Positions 48,572-58,024 of a stretch of 64,000 nt of DNA are shown one piece after another. Numbering within the stretch: the stretch's first letter is position 1; each line of letters opens with the position of its first letter. A model generated the notes under the pieces. It saw only the letters and a list, made by a program, of their open reading frames with translations. It was not told the origin of the DNA and ran no database searches. Position numbers and translations under genes: made by a program. Origin of the DNA: Marchantia polymorpha subsp. ruderalis (Eukaryota > Streptophyta > Marchantiopsida > Marchantiales > Marchantiaceae); the NCBI GenBank assembly GCA_037833965.1, contig AP031352.1, positions 28,708,501 to 28,772,500 of the forward strand, given 5' to 3'.

Positions 48572-50363
48572 ATACAACATTCACAAGCGATTGATGAACA
48601 TGCACATAAATGAAACACGGTTGGCGCAATTGCTCACTGTTGTAGACTATATAGATCATTTAAAGAAGTCAACAGTTTATTTTTAATACACAGCGAACAA
48701 AAGAAATAGACGCACGCACATTTGTCACAGCAAAGCAAAATGAAAAACTTGTAATACATGATATAATAATGAATATATCAAAATTATCTCATGATGAGTA
48801 CTTAATAAAACATATGACATAATATAAATTTAGTATGCGTTATAAATTTTATTTTCCATTAAAAATATTATATAACTTATAAAATTCATATGATATTTTT
48901 TGAAATATAAATAATAATCTGTTTATTAAATAATATTCTTAATTAACAAATAATTGTAATATTATACAAGTATGTAATTTAAGTCTCCAATGCACATCAA
49001 ACAAGTGACAAATTATAGATTTTGCATTAAAAACAATGTTTCGCATTTGATGTTTTTTAATTGAAATTTTTGTATAAAATTTTATTTATAATTTACTAAT
49101 ATGCACATTTTTATGATTAAACTTCAAAAAAAGTTACTTATATTCAATTATACGAATTGCTAACAAACTGATATTAACATAATATAACAAAATTTATATT
49201 TGGAAATTTATTTAATTGAAAATATATATAATATAACATTAATTTTTATCAAATACAAAAAATAATATTTGTATCACGAAAAAGCAATGTAGCATATACA
49301 TGCAGAAGATTACATTTAGTACACACGCATTCATTCGTTGGTTAATGTTATTGAGGCAAATTAATAAAATAAAAAACTTATTAAATGATTACAACATTGT
49401 AACATGTATGAGAACATCAAAGACTAATTTAATTTAGTAAATTACATGTCATTCAAATTGTTAAAAAAATTTACATTTTCAACTAAAAAAAGACATTATG
49501 ACAAAAATTTTGAATTATATTTGCCTGCTCATATAAATATATCACATGACATTCATACTTTAATTTAAGTCTACCAACAGTTCATGATATTCCATTTGAT
49601 GAGTTCATTCATTTATGTGTTTATAATATGTCACATAACATGAATGTCATTTTAATCAAATTAAATCACAATAAAATACTCAAAGTAAATACCGTTTTAA
49701 ATATATGTTACAATTAAATGATGGATCCGGTTCATGTGTATTTTTAAGAAGTGATCAAAGACATTATTTGATTTCATAGTATTTTGGATATCATATGTTA
49801 TTTTTTATAAGAAAAATATATTAAACGATTTGATTGAAAAAATACATTATTATCCAAGAATTTTTGAATTTTAAATTAGTAAAAATATTAATTTATATAT
49901 AAAAATGAATATTTATGGAATTTTATATTAGTGAAATCTAACCTCATTTTATATTTACATAAATGGTACCAACAAATATGCTCAACACTGATTTCAAAAC
50001 ATCTCACAAGTTACAATGAGATGTGTTTAAAGCCATAAAAATATAAAATACAAATGAATCACAATTGATATAGTCATAATAATTAGCACTGAGTTGATAA
50101 ATGCAGTTTTCTATTATAATCATTATTGAATATGTATGTCTGTTATATTGCAACAAGAAGTCATAATTCAATTGTGCATTAATGATAGTAATTTGTCTAT
50201 ATGTATATATACATATATATTATCTGAAAATTCTTTGTTCATGCAACATTTTGCAAAATAGCAAGTAAAAAATGATTAATAATGATAAATACCAGTAATA
50301 TGCTGTACTATAATTGATAAATATTGATTTAGATTCCATAATAGTATATGCATGAGCTTAATA

Positions 50364-50387
50364 ATATATATATATATATATATATAT
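50364..50387. repeat. TA dinucleotide microsatellite
   Basis: About twelve TA units inside AT-rich island 4. Confidence 0.85.
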
Positions 50388-50860
50388 GAAATCTGAAGTA
50401 AGTAAATGAATTTCATTACATTTACTTTGTCATTTAAAAAACATAAAATGTACATTTTAAAAAAAAGTATTTGAATTTGAACTTGTAATTTGTTTATAAA
50501 CTATTTGTGTGTATGATTACTTTGTTAACAAAAAATCCTCTTTGCAAGCATCATGTCATGCACTTAAACGGCTTATTAAAAGTCAATAACACCATGTTTC
50601 AATCTAAAGAAATTATACATTGATTCAGATTTGTTATAGTTATAAAATAAAATTTTAAACCCAAGAGATATCATGAAACATAGTTTCAAAAGAAATTCGA
50701 AATAAATTTGACTGTGGTTTGCACAATGTGGAGTAGATTTTTCAACATCGAAAGAGTATGTAGCAGATTTTGATATACTTCTATTTCATTTTTTTTTACA
50801 AAATGTTGACATTTAATTTAATTTAAATATTTATATTTTTCCATATACTTGGTCATAATT

Positions 50861-51355
50861 ATGAATTGTGCTCTCGGATTATAAAATTAAGAATACCAAA
50901 AAGATGTTTCATTCTGATTTATCTCAATAAACGTTGTGACGATGAAAACAAAAAGTATATCAAAACAAGTGGTTTTTCCTACCGTCGTATATGCAATTGC
51001 CCACTTTGCAGTAAAATAAATTCGTTTGTACAGTATCATCACTATTTCAAATACTGTAATTGTAAAAATAAATACTTTATCATATTATACAATTTGTATG
51101 ATATGTATTTCCAAAACTGCAGCACCACCGCAGTTCGCGAATATGTTTCGGCAACCGAAGTAAGCACAGTTGAGCTCAAGGGAACTCTTGCAGTTCACTG
51201 TGCCGTGTCTCCGGGATCAAACCCTAACTCGTCACGCATGAACCCTAAATATCGATATTCTACGCAGAAGACGATCTCTCTCGAATTCGCATTCCCGGGA
51301 TTCGTGTACGCTCTCGTAACTACCTCTGCTCTTCTCGCACCCCCGTCTCGAAACC
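50861..51355 (+). promoter_or_regulatory. eS30 promoter and 5' leader
   Basis: Composition changes from AT-rich to mixed as the gene is approached. Two telo-box-type motifs lie at 51219-51227 (AAACCCTAA) and 51241-51249 (AACCCTAAA), 100-140 bp before the start codon. The leader just upstream is pyrimidine-rich (CTCTGCTCTTCTCGCACCCC). Telo-boxes are an established feature of plant ribosomal-protein promoters. Confidence 0.75.
51219..51227 (+). promoter_or_regulatory. Telo-box (AAACCCTAA)
   Basis: Exact match to the plant interstitial telomere motif that is typical of promoters of translation-machinery genes. A second, offset copy lies at 51241-51249. Confidence 0.75.
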
Positions 51356-51860
51356 ATGAGTAAGTTTCGCTTAATCTGCTCGTAGAATCTCAAATTTTGC
51401 TTTCGTAGAATCCATTTCTCGAACCACCCTGTGAAATTCTTCCCGGTATGTTTTGGGATTTTAGTGGGAAAGTGGGACGATTTTCGGCATAAGCCAAAGA
51501 GTATGAATGCTTCGTAGTCGGACTCCTCTCATTCGTGACCTTGTCTAAATTGCGCAGGTAAGGTCCACGGATCCCTCGCCCGTGCGGGGAAGGTCAGAGG
51601 GCAAACCCCGAAAGTGCAAAAGCAGGATAAGAAGAAGCAGCCTAAGGGCCGTGCTCACAAACGTATCCAGTACAACCGCAGATTCGTCACTGCTGGTGAG
51701 TTACAGTTCTTGCTGTCAAATGCTTATGAATGTGTTATTTCTGAATATCCCGTCCAGTGGTTTCCTTTCTCCCGTGTCTCGAAATTGACTCCAGCTTCGT
51801 TCCCTACTTGCAGTTGTTGGCTTCGGCAAGAAGCGTGGTCCCAACTCTTCCGAGAAGTAG
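51356..51860 (+). CDS. RPS30: 40S ribosomal protein eS30
   Basis: Three coding exons, 51356-51359, 51558-51695 and 51814-51860, give 62 aa, the usual length of plant eS30. Exon 1 contributes only ATG plus one base, and the donor overlaps it (ATGA|GTAAGT). Joined to exon 2 it reads [20 protein letters not shown]. The rest contains the conserved [17 protein letters not shown] and ends [14 protein letters not shown]. The protein is highly basic and sits in the small ribosomal subunit. As in other plants there is no N-terminal ubiquitin-like fusion (animals encode eS30 as a FUBI fusion). Arabidopsis has G at residue 2 where this gene has S. The four snoRNAs downstream probably share its transcript. 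Confidence 0.96.
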
Positions 51861-52323
51861 ATGACCTTTTTTCGTGTGGAGGTCTGCGAATCCCGCTGCA
51901 TCTGGCCTGGGATGGCGATGTGCCTTCAAAGCTCCTGGGCCTCAACTCGCCTTATCGAGAAACTGCTGCAAAGCAGTCGATGTAAGTGCCTCCTTCAATC
52001 GACCATGTGACTTCTCCTACCTAGCAGATAGGTTTTAAAGAAGAGGTAAAATACTGGCCTTGCGTCGGACGCATCGGCTTCGTATCCTTCACGTTATTAA
52101 CCGAACGTTTAACTGGCCTCCGACCTCACTTAGTATTTCTGTTACTATGTGATGCAACTGCCATCTGTCTAGCGGGAAGTCTTTACTTTCCAGCCTGTAG
52201 TCGTAACATGTAGATGTGAACAAAGGAATATAGTTGTCGAGGTAGGTAATGTGTAATGTGTGTAGAACCTTTATGATATTTAAATGCACCTCACTACGCA
52301 CAGCCACACCATATTCAAGGGAT

Positions 52324-52396
52324 GCCAAACGATGATCAACTCATAGACCTGTTCTGAATCCTAATGTGGAATCAACATGCACTACCAACTGATGGC
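52324..52396 (+). ncRNA. Box C/D snoRNA, copy 1 (18S rRNA 2'-O-methylation guide)
   Basis: 73-nt unit with terminal stem GCCA...TGGC. It has box C ATGATCA (one change from RTGATGA), box D' CTGA, box C'-like ATGTGGA and box D CTGA next to the closing stem. The sequence before D' (CATAGACCTGTT) can pair along 12 nt, with one G-U, to AACAGGTCTGTG of 18S rRNA. By the D+5 rule it would methylate the G of AACAG. In human that residue is G1490 (SNORD25) and in yeast it is the snR56 site. No target was found for the guide before box D. Confidence 0.85.
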
Positions 52397-52452
52397 ACCC
52401 CGAGGATCGTTTAGTGTTCACTTCATGTTTCTATTTGTCTCACTCTGGAGAA

Positions 52453-52525
52453 GCCATACGATGATCAATACATAGACCTGTTCTGAATCCTAATGTGGAA
52501 TCAACATGCACTACCAACTGATGGC
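52453..52525 (+). ncRNA. Box C/D snoRNA, copy 2
   Basis: Same 73-nt structure as copy 1, differing at two positions near the 5' end (GCCATACG and CAATACAT). Guide and boxes D', C' and D are unchanged. Confidence 0.85.
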
Positions 52526-52581
52526 ATCTCGAAGATTGTGTAGTGTTCTCTTCATGTCTCGGTTCGTCTCACTCCGGTTAA

Positions 52582-52654
52582 GCCATACGATGATCAACAC
52601 ATAGACCTGTTCTGAATCCTAATGTGGAATCAACATGCACTACCAACTGATGGC
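52582..52654 (+). ncRNA. Box C/D snoRNA, copy 3
   Basis: Same 73-nt structure, with GCCATACG at the 5' end and CAACACAT before the guide. All boxes and the D' guide are conserved. Confidence 0.85.
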
Positions 52655-52708
52655 ATTTCGGAGAGTACCCGGTGTTAATTGTGTCTCTGTCTGTCTCATT
52701 CGGCACCA

Positions 52709-52781
52709 GCCAAACGATGATCAACTCATAGACCTGTTCTGAATCCTAATGTGGAATCAACATGCACTACCAACTGATGGC
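52709..52781 (+). ncRNA. Box C/D snoRNA, copy 4
   Basis: Identical in its core to copy 1 (GCCAAACGATGATCAACTCA...). Spacing from copy 3 (127 bp start to start) is like the other pairs (129 bp each), so the cluster arose by tandem duplication. Spacers have diverged much more than the snoRNA bodies. Confidence 0.85.
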
Positions 52782-53463
52782 TTGGTGTCTTGCTGCTGTG
52801 TCGAGTGTAGTATGACTGTAATTGTAAGTTACTGGTTTAGTCAGCCATCTACGTCTCTTTACAAACAGCGAAGTAGTTCAGAGGTATGGTCTCTAGACCT
52901 GGTTTGGGCGAGGATCTCTTAAGACTCACTATAATTAGTGTTTGGTGGAGTAAACTGTTCCTTGTGTTAGCTGGTTTTCACGAACAAGCGAGTACCGCCT
53001 TCTTTCTGTAGGGAGTTCAATGCTTGGAACTTCGGTTTCAAGTTATGTAACTTTCTTCAGGAGGTGGTCCAGATCAACCTCGAGATATCGTTTCTGTGCT
53101 CAAGGCCTGAAAGCCGGATGAGTGACTGATTGTTGCTCGAGAACAGTAGACATTAGTCGAAATATGACTGGTATCGCATATGTGGCTGTGTAAAAAACTC
53201 ATGAATACACTCCTCGATTTTGCAGGAACTTGTTGACGAGGGGAGCTGGAGCCATGTCGCTGTTGTTTTCCGGGCTGCTTGATATGGCTTTGTACTCTCC
53301 ATTAATTAATTTCAGGCTTTGAGAAATCCTTTCGGCGTAGTCACCGGCCCCTATCCCACAGTGATGAGAATTCTGAGTCTATTGCCCAAAGTTCTTTCCA
53401 ACTGTTCATGGTACAAATCCACGTCTTAATGTGACCGCACCACTCTTGAACTTTTCATTTTCG

Positions 53464-53469
53464 AATAAA
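53464..53469 (+). promoter_or_regulatory. Candidate poly(A) signal of the eS30/snoRNA host transcript
   Basis: AATAAA shortly before the composition change at about 53.5 kb. It fits as the end of the snoRNA host transcript. Confidence 0.45.
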
Positions 53470-53480
53470 CATCTATTGAG

Positions 53481-55202
53481 CGCCAGATTTGGATGTTTTC
53501 ATTCAACATTTATGTACTAAATGCCCCAGACCAGCTTTATGTAGTTCGGGATGATTTAAGATCAGGTTCGCATACAAGATTATCTGCTTCATTGGCGCAC
53601 GAAGCCCCTCAAGAACTTGTAGTACCTTCACTGACCAGCTTTTTGTAGGTCGGAATGATTTAAAATCTGGTTCGCATACAAGATTATTTGCTTCATTGCC
53701 GCACGAAGGCCCTCGAGAACTTTTAATACACTGCCAATCGTGCAAACGATGTTGAATCTTCTAAAGAAACATTAACTTCATCTCATTTTACGACGAAGTT
53801 ACGATGTAGAAAAAGTATGCGATATCGATCCGTATGTGTATATAGCAAAATTCAAGATGAATAGAGCACGAAAAGGAAGTTTTGTTTCCTCTTATCAGAG
53901 TGGAAAAATTATCTTCGAAGAAGAGGGAAAAAAGAAGCGGTGAACAGACGGAAAAAGAAAAATTAATAATTGCTTAAGAGCACAAAGTGAATTATGAAGA
54001 AAATACTTGTCCATGTGCAATCCTCTTTATCGTACACATTACCACATCTATGACAGGTACAATATCATTGTCGCCTGAATGCAACATACGATTCTCTAGT
54101 ACAATGGACTGTACATTGCAGCGGCAAAGGAAAGAGTAAGCAGCTATCATGATGAAAAACTAAACAATATTCTGACATACTACAATGTATATAACTATTA
54201 CTAAAGAAATAATCTGTGACGATCTGCAGTTACATAGAATGTGCACTTAAATTGAAAAAGAGCGCATACCAAAATTGAAAAAGAGCTCGTAGCCACCGGA
54301 GCGCAGCTAGATGTTGCTCCATATATTCTTATTGCCCACTACTCTCACAGTTGGGATGCGTAAACGATTGTAAAAAAACTTCACTATTCAAATATACAAT
54401 ATTTTTGAAAGTATTATGTGTGCCGACAGATAGAATGCACAATCTTTGCTACAACGATGTCATTAGAATTTGCTCGGTTTGATCAGACTTTCCTCTCTGC
54501 AGAAGCTACATTTGCAATGTCACTGTCTTCCTATTCCCCCTTCCTCTCCCTTCCTCATCTACTTCTGTTTTGACTGCGTCATACACATCACGGAAAATCG
54601 TACACATCATAGAAATCGTATACGGGTGTGAGAATTAGTACGGCTGTGGGGTAGAAGATTGCTGGCTTACAGATCTGTATGTACACTACTACCCATTATA
54701 ATATCGGCGGACATTTCCTCGAAGTTTCTCACCGTGTTGGCCCGATACAACGGAAAGGAGCTTTCATTGCTGGTGATCGGAATGAACGCTCCAGGACCAC
54801 TTCCAAAGTAGGTTTCCGAACAAAAACACATCCATCACAGATACAGGTGACAAATAGGTGGGTATACGAATTTCATATTTTAAGGTGCACTAAATCCAGA
54901 AAACGCATGAGTGAAGAGAGATCAGAAGTAAAGAATGTCCAACGAAGACCAGATGCAATCGGAAGTCAAATCTGTAATTGGGTGGAACATCAAATACAGT
55001 ACAGTACACGAGTTACACCCATCTTGTGAAGGCGAGATAGGGGCAAGTAGAAATGCACTACATTTCTACAAAATTATGTTTGACTAAAATAATGGAGTGC
55101 ATTAGAATGCGTGGGTCCTAAAGAGGTTATTCAATTTTGTATTTGTGACCTACGGTAGCTAACTTGTTTTCTTCCTCTTCATCTGTTTCATGAAGATGAA
55201 TC
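53481..55202. other. Intergenic DNA between the eS30 locus and the RAF2-like gene
   Basis: Holds a 104-bp tandem duplication (53529-53736), a short duplicated segment AATTGAAAAAGAGC near 54250-54285, and no supported gene. The open frame at 54679-55029 (+) has no recognisable domain. Confidence 0.4.
53529..53736. repeat. Tandem repeat, two units of about 104 bp
   Basis: Copies start GACCAGCTTT at 53529 and 53633 and share ATGATTTAA, GGTTCGCATACAAGATTAT, GCTTCATTG and GCACGAAG. It lies just after the presumed end of the snoRNA host transcript. No clear box C/D or H/ACA structure could be assigned. Confidence 0.85.
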
Positions 55203-56996
55203 TCAAGCCCAGAACCTGGTCTTCTTCACTAAATCCGAAGTTTGGATCTTGTCGATCTTGGCAGCCAGGATAAAGTCGTTCTCGCTCAGACCTCCTGGAT
55301 ACAACAGACATAACAAAATTCCGATCAATGAAAATTCAATATCGAGCAATGAATATATCCCTACACTATATCTTCACTACCGTACTTTGTCAAGAAACTC
55401 TGGAAGAAATTTTTCTACGGAGTTTCCAGTGTCAGTTACTGACAAAGCAAGCCTCCATAGGATTCAGTGATGTACAGTTTCAGTGAACTCAATTCGGCAT
55501 CCATCCAATCGCTGTGTACTATTTACTACACTAAACAACCTTTAAAACAGTTGACTACTTGGTATCATCAACTTACCGATGGACTGGGTGGAGATTTCGG
55601 CTCTGACTTTGTTTCCACGCTCGAGATGAAGTTCGGGATAATGCTCCTCGGAACTGGCTACAACTGCAATTCTGTCTATAAGGGTGACTCCTGATCCGAA
55701 ATCCTTTACATTCCACTCGCAAAAAATCTTCAAACCTTTCTCATTTGAGATAAGTCTCCAGCCAATTACCTGCTCACAGTTCAAGGTACAATCGAATATT
55801 AATCAATTTCTAACCATGTGAAAGAGTGAGAGTTGAATCGGGCAAATCAATTGAAACTATTACAGTCCGTAGGAAGCACAGAACGGAGATGACATGTGCA
55901 CGATTTCATCTCCGTACGGAAAGAGGGGGACTAAGGACTAAGGCAGTGACAAGCAAGTGGTGGCTTATTGTTTGTGCATCGCATTGCCAGATATCATCTT
56001 GTCACTGTGTCCAACTGCGAATAACTTAAGGTAGTACTAACCTGTCCAATTGCAAGTTACACATATAGTTCTATAACTACAAAGTGCGTAATAGCTCTTT
56101 GGATTCTTTCACCATATTGTTGAGTCTTCCAAGGCCCGTAACTCGACTTCAAGGACTACTGTAAGCTCCATCTGACTCCATTTGGGGGGATTTATAATGC
56201 AAGACTGTTCATTACGAACTCAAGACTGGATGGCATGTATGACTTCATTCCTGATTCCAGATGGAAGACATCGTCAAATCACTGAGTGTATCCAAACTAG
56301 CTGCGGGATTTTGCGTTTGACGAGTTTCCTACATTCCCCCATCTGAACCATGGATACAACATTCAAGCTGGACAGCAGAGCAACGGACCGGGAACTAACC
56401 TTTCGGAGCAGCGCTTTCGCTTCCACTTCCGATAGAGGCTGGGTCCCAGGCTCCAAAGGTTGGCAGCTCTTCTCCGACAGACCCAGAAGAGAGCTAGGAA
56501 TGAGGATAATGTGCTCGGTTCCTGCATGTCCCAGGACCTTGTCTCCGAAGTTGCTTTCAATCTCCTGCGGGAAAGGATCCCTTGCTCCGAAGTCCCCAAT
56601 TTCACCCGCATTTCTACAAGGCAGAACATTCTCGTCACTAGAAGGAAAATGCACACTTACAAGGCAATGAACCAAATCCATTCGACAATTTGAAATTCAA
56701 GGAAAAACCTTCCAGTACGAATCTACGAACGAAAGTCCATCGTCCACTCACGGAATTGCCACAGAAACTCCACGCATCAGAAATCAGAATCGAAGGAAGA
56801 AAAACACTCACATTCTAAAAACGAAATTGCCGCGCTGCGGTTCTCCAATTTGGGTGAAAGAAGAGCCATTTCTGAGCGCGATTTTGCAACGACTGAACGA
56901 GGCTCTGTGGGTCGAGAGAGACGAAGAATCAAGCGCCGAGGAGACGAACGCGGCCGGGGCAGGAGCCAAGCGGCAGACGCAAGCAGATGCAGCCAT
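55203..56996 (-). CDS. RAF2-like plastid protein with pterin-carbinolamine dehydratase fold
   Basis: Four minus-strand exons, 56996-56812, 56637-56400, 55769-55577 and 55294-55203, join in phase to 235 aa. The first ATG gives MAASACVCRLAP. A Ser/Ala/Arg-rich, acid-poor stretch (about 1-55) looks like a chloroplast transit peptide. A conserved linker (DFGARDPFPQEIESNFGDKV) precedes the PCD-like domain (from about 126: LSEVEAKALLRK, VIGWRL, EEHYPELHLERGNKV, STQSIGGLSENDFILAAKI). Domain order matches plant plastid PCD-like proteins such as maize RAF2, needed for Rubisco assembly. Two usual PCD catalytic-region histidines are changed (HHP to HYP at 184-186; TH to TQ at 202-203), so an assembly role is more likely than dehydratase activity. 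Confidence 0.88.
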
Positions 56997-57850
56997 GGCC
57001 GCAGAGAATCGCCTGCTTCTCTGTCTCTGATCTCTCGCAGTCTCCGACTCGCTCGCTCGCTCGCGCTCCACTCGTTGCGAACTTCGTATGGCGCTGGCGC
57101 TGGCCCTCGGACGCCTATCGCATGCCCGCCCGCGTGCTCACGCGCGGCCTCTTCTAAACTAGATAGCTCTGACTAGCGTCACCCCTTTGGCCTGATTCCG
57201 TGCCTTCATCGGAGCCAATGCGCAAGCCCACAAGACTATCTCCTATTGCTCGTAGGGTCGTGCTTTTCCTCTTCGGTTCTTCTCGTGAACCAGTTTGGAT
57301 AAGTTTTATATTCCAACATTCCGGCATGCTCCGCCGAATACCTCCTGGGGAAAGCTCAGGGGCTGCGTTTGTGGCCAAGAACCGTGCTATTTTCGAAAGA
57401 AAGACGCCAAAAAGTATGGGGCTGTAGTGCAATAGTTACTTTGTGACCGCGAGATGTGGATAAATAAGAATATTATTTATCTATCATCGCAATACTTTAG
57501 TGACGGCGATTTCCAGCCGTCCGTTTTCTTTTGGAAATATGTTCGGGAGACTCGAATTGAATATATGGCCGGATTTTAGGCGTCCGAAGGTTTGGAATAG
57601 GAAGTAAAATAAACAGAACGGATAGAGCTCTCCAGAAAAAAGAAGACGATAAAGGAGCTGCCACGTGGCGGTGCGGCATCTCGTGGGATTTTCCGTATGC
57701 CAGCTGTCACTGTGTTATTGGAATAAAAGTTTTGGAAGAAAATCTCGGACGTTCCGACCACAAAGTCGCATTCACATTCATGGCGGAAGTTACATGCGGC
57801 AATTGTCTGATGAAACTTTGTAACCTTTTCAGCATCATCCGGCTATATTC
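56997..57850. other. Upstream region of the RAF2-like gene
   Basis: GC-rich close to the gene, including GCTCGCTCGCTCGCGCTC near 57048-57066, then grading into AT-rich DNA. No gene is supported. Confidence 0.4.
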
Positions 57851-57977
57851 CATCATGCCGGGTTGCAAAAAGTTTCTTCACCTTATAGAATATCATGAAC
57901 ATTGTAATACTTCATCAGCTATTTTGAACATTCATCTATATACCATAGTTATAAAAGTATCGTCTTGTAGAAATAAT

Positions 57978-58024
57978 AATAATAATTTTACAGTAATCAT
58001 AATAATTACTGTAAAATTCTTATT
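57978..58024. repeat. 20-bp inverted repeat (hairpin)
   Basis: AATAATAATTTTACAGTAAT (57978-57997) pairs at 19 of 20 positions with ATTACTGTAAAATTCTTATT (58005-58024) around a 7-nt loop. Confidence 0.85.

Larger units (their letters stand above)
47301..50860. other. AT-rich gene-free island 4 (interrupted by a MITE)
   Basis: Very low GC and stop-rich in all frames. A TA microsatellite lies at about 50364-50387. The MITE at 48146-48563 is the only recognisable element. No gene is seen. Confidence 0.55.
51861..53480 (+). other. eS30 3' transcript region: putative 3'-UTR intron and snoRNA host
   Basis: A strong donor (GAT|GTAAGT, intron from 51982) lies 121 nt after the eS30 stop. A good acceptor (GATTTTGCAG, last base 53225) lies downstream, and AATAAA follows at 53464-53469. 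If spliced this way, all four C/D snoRNAs (52324-52781) fall within one 3'-UTR intron. No protein-coding frame is convincing here. The splice model is inference. Confidence 0.55.

Noticed and set aside
50866-51363. 165-codon frame (+) running into the eS30 start
   Set aside because: It spans AT-rich DNA, the telo-boxes and the leader of eS30, so it is a chance frame over the promoter.
52324-52396. A second rRNA target for the guide next to box D (CATGCACTACCAA)
   Set aside because: The best pairing recalled (18S TTGGTGG region) is only about 7 nt with a G-U pair, which is too short to claim.
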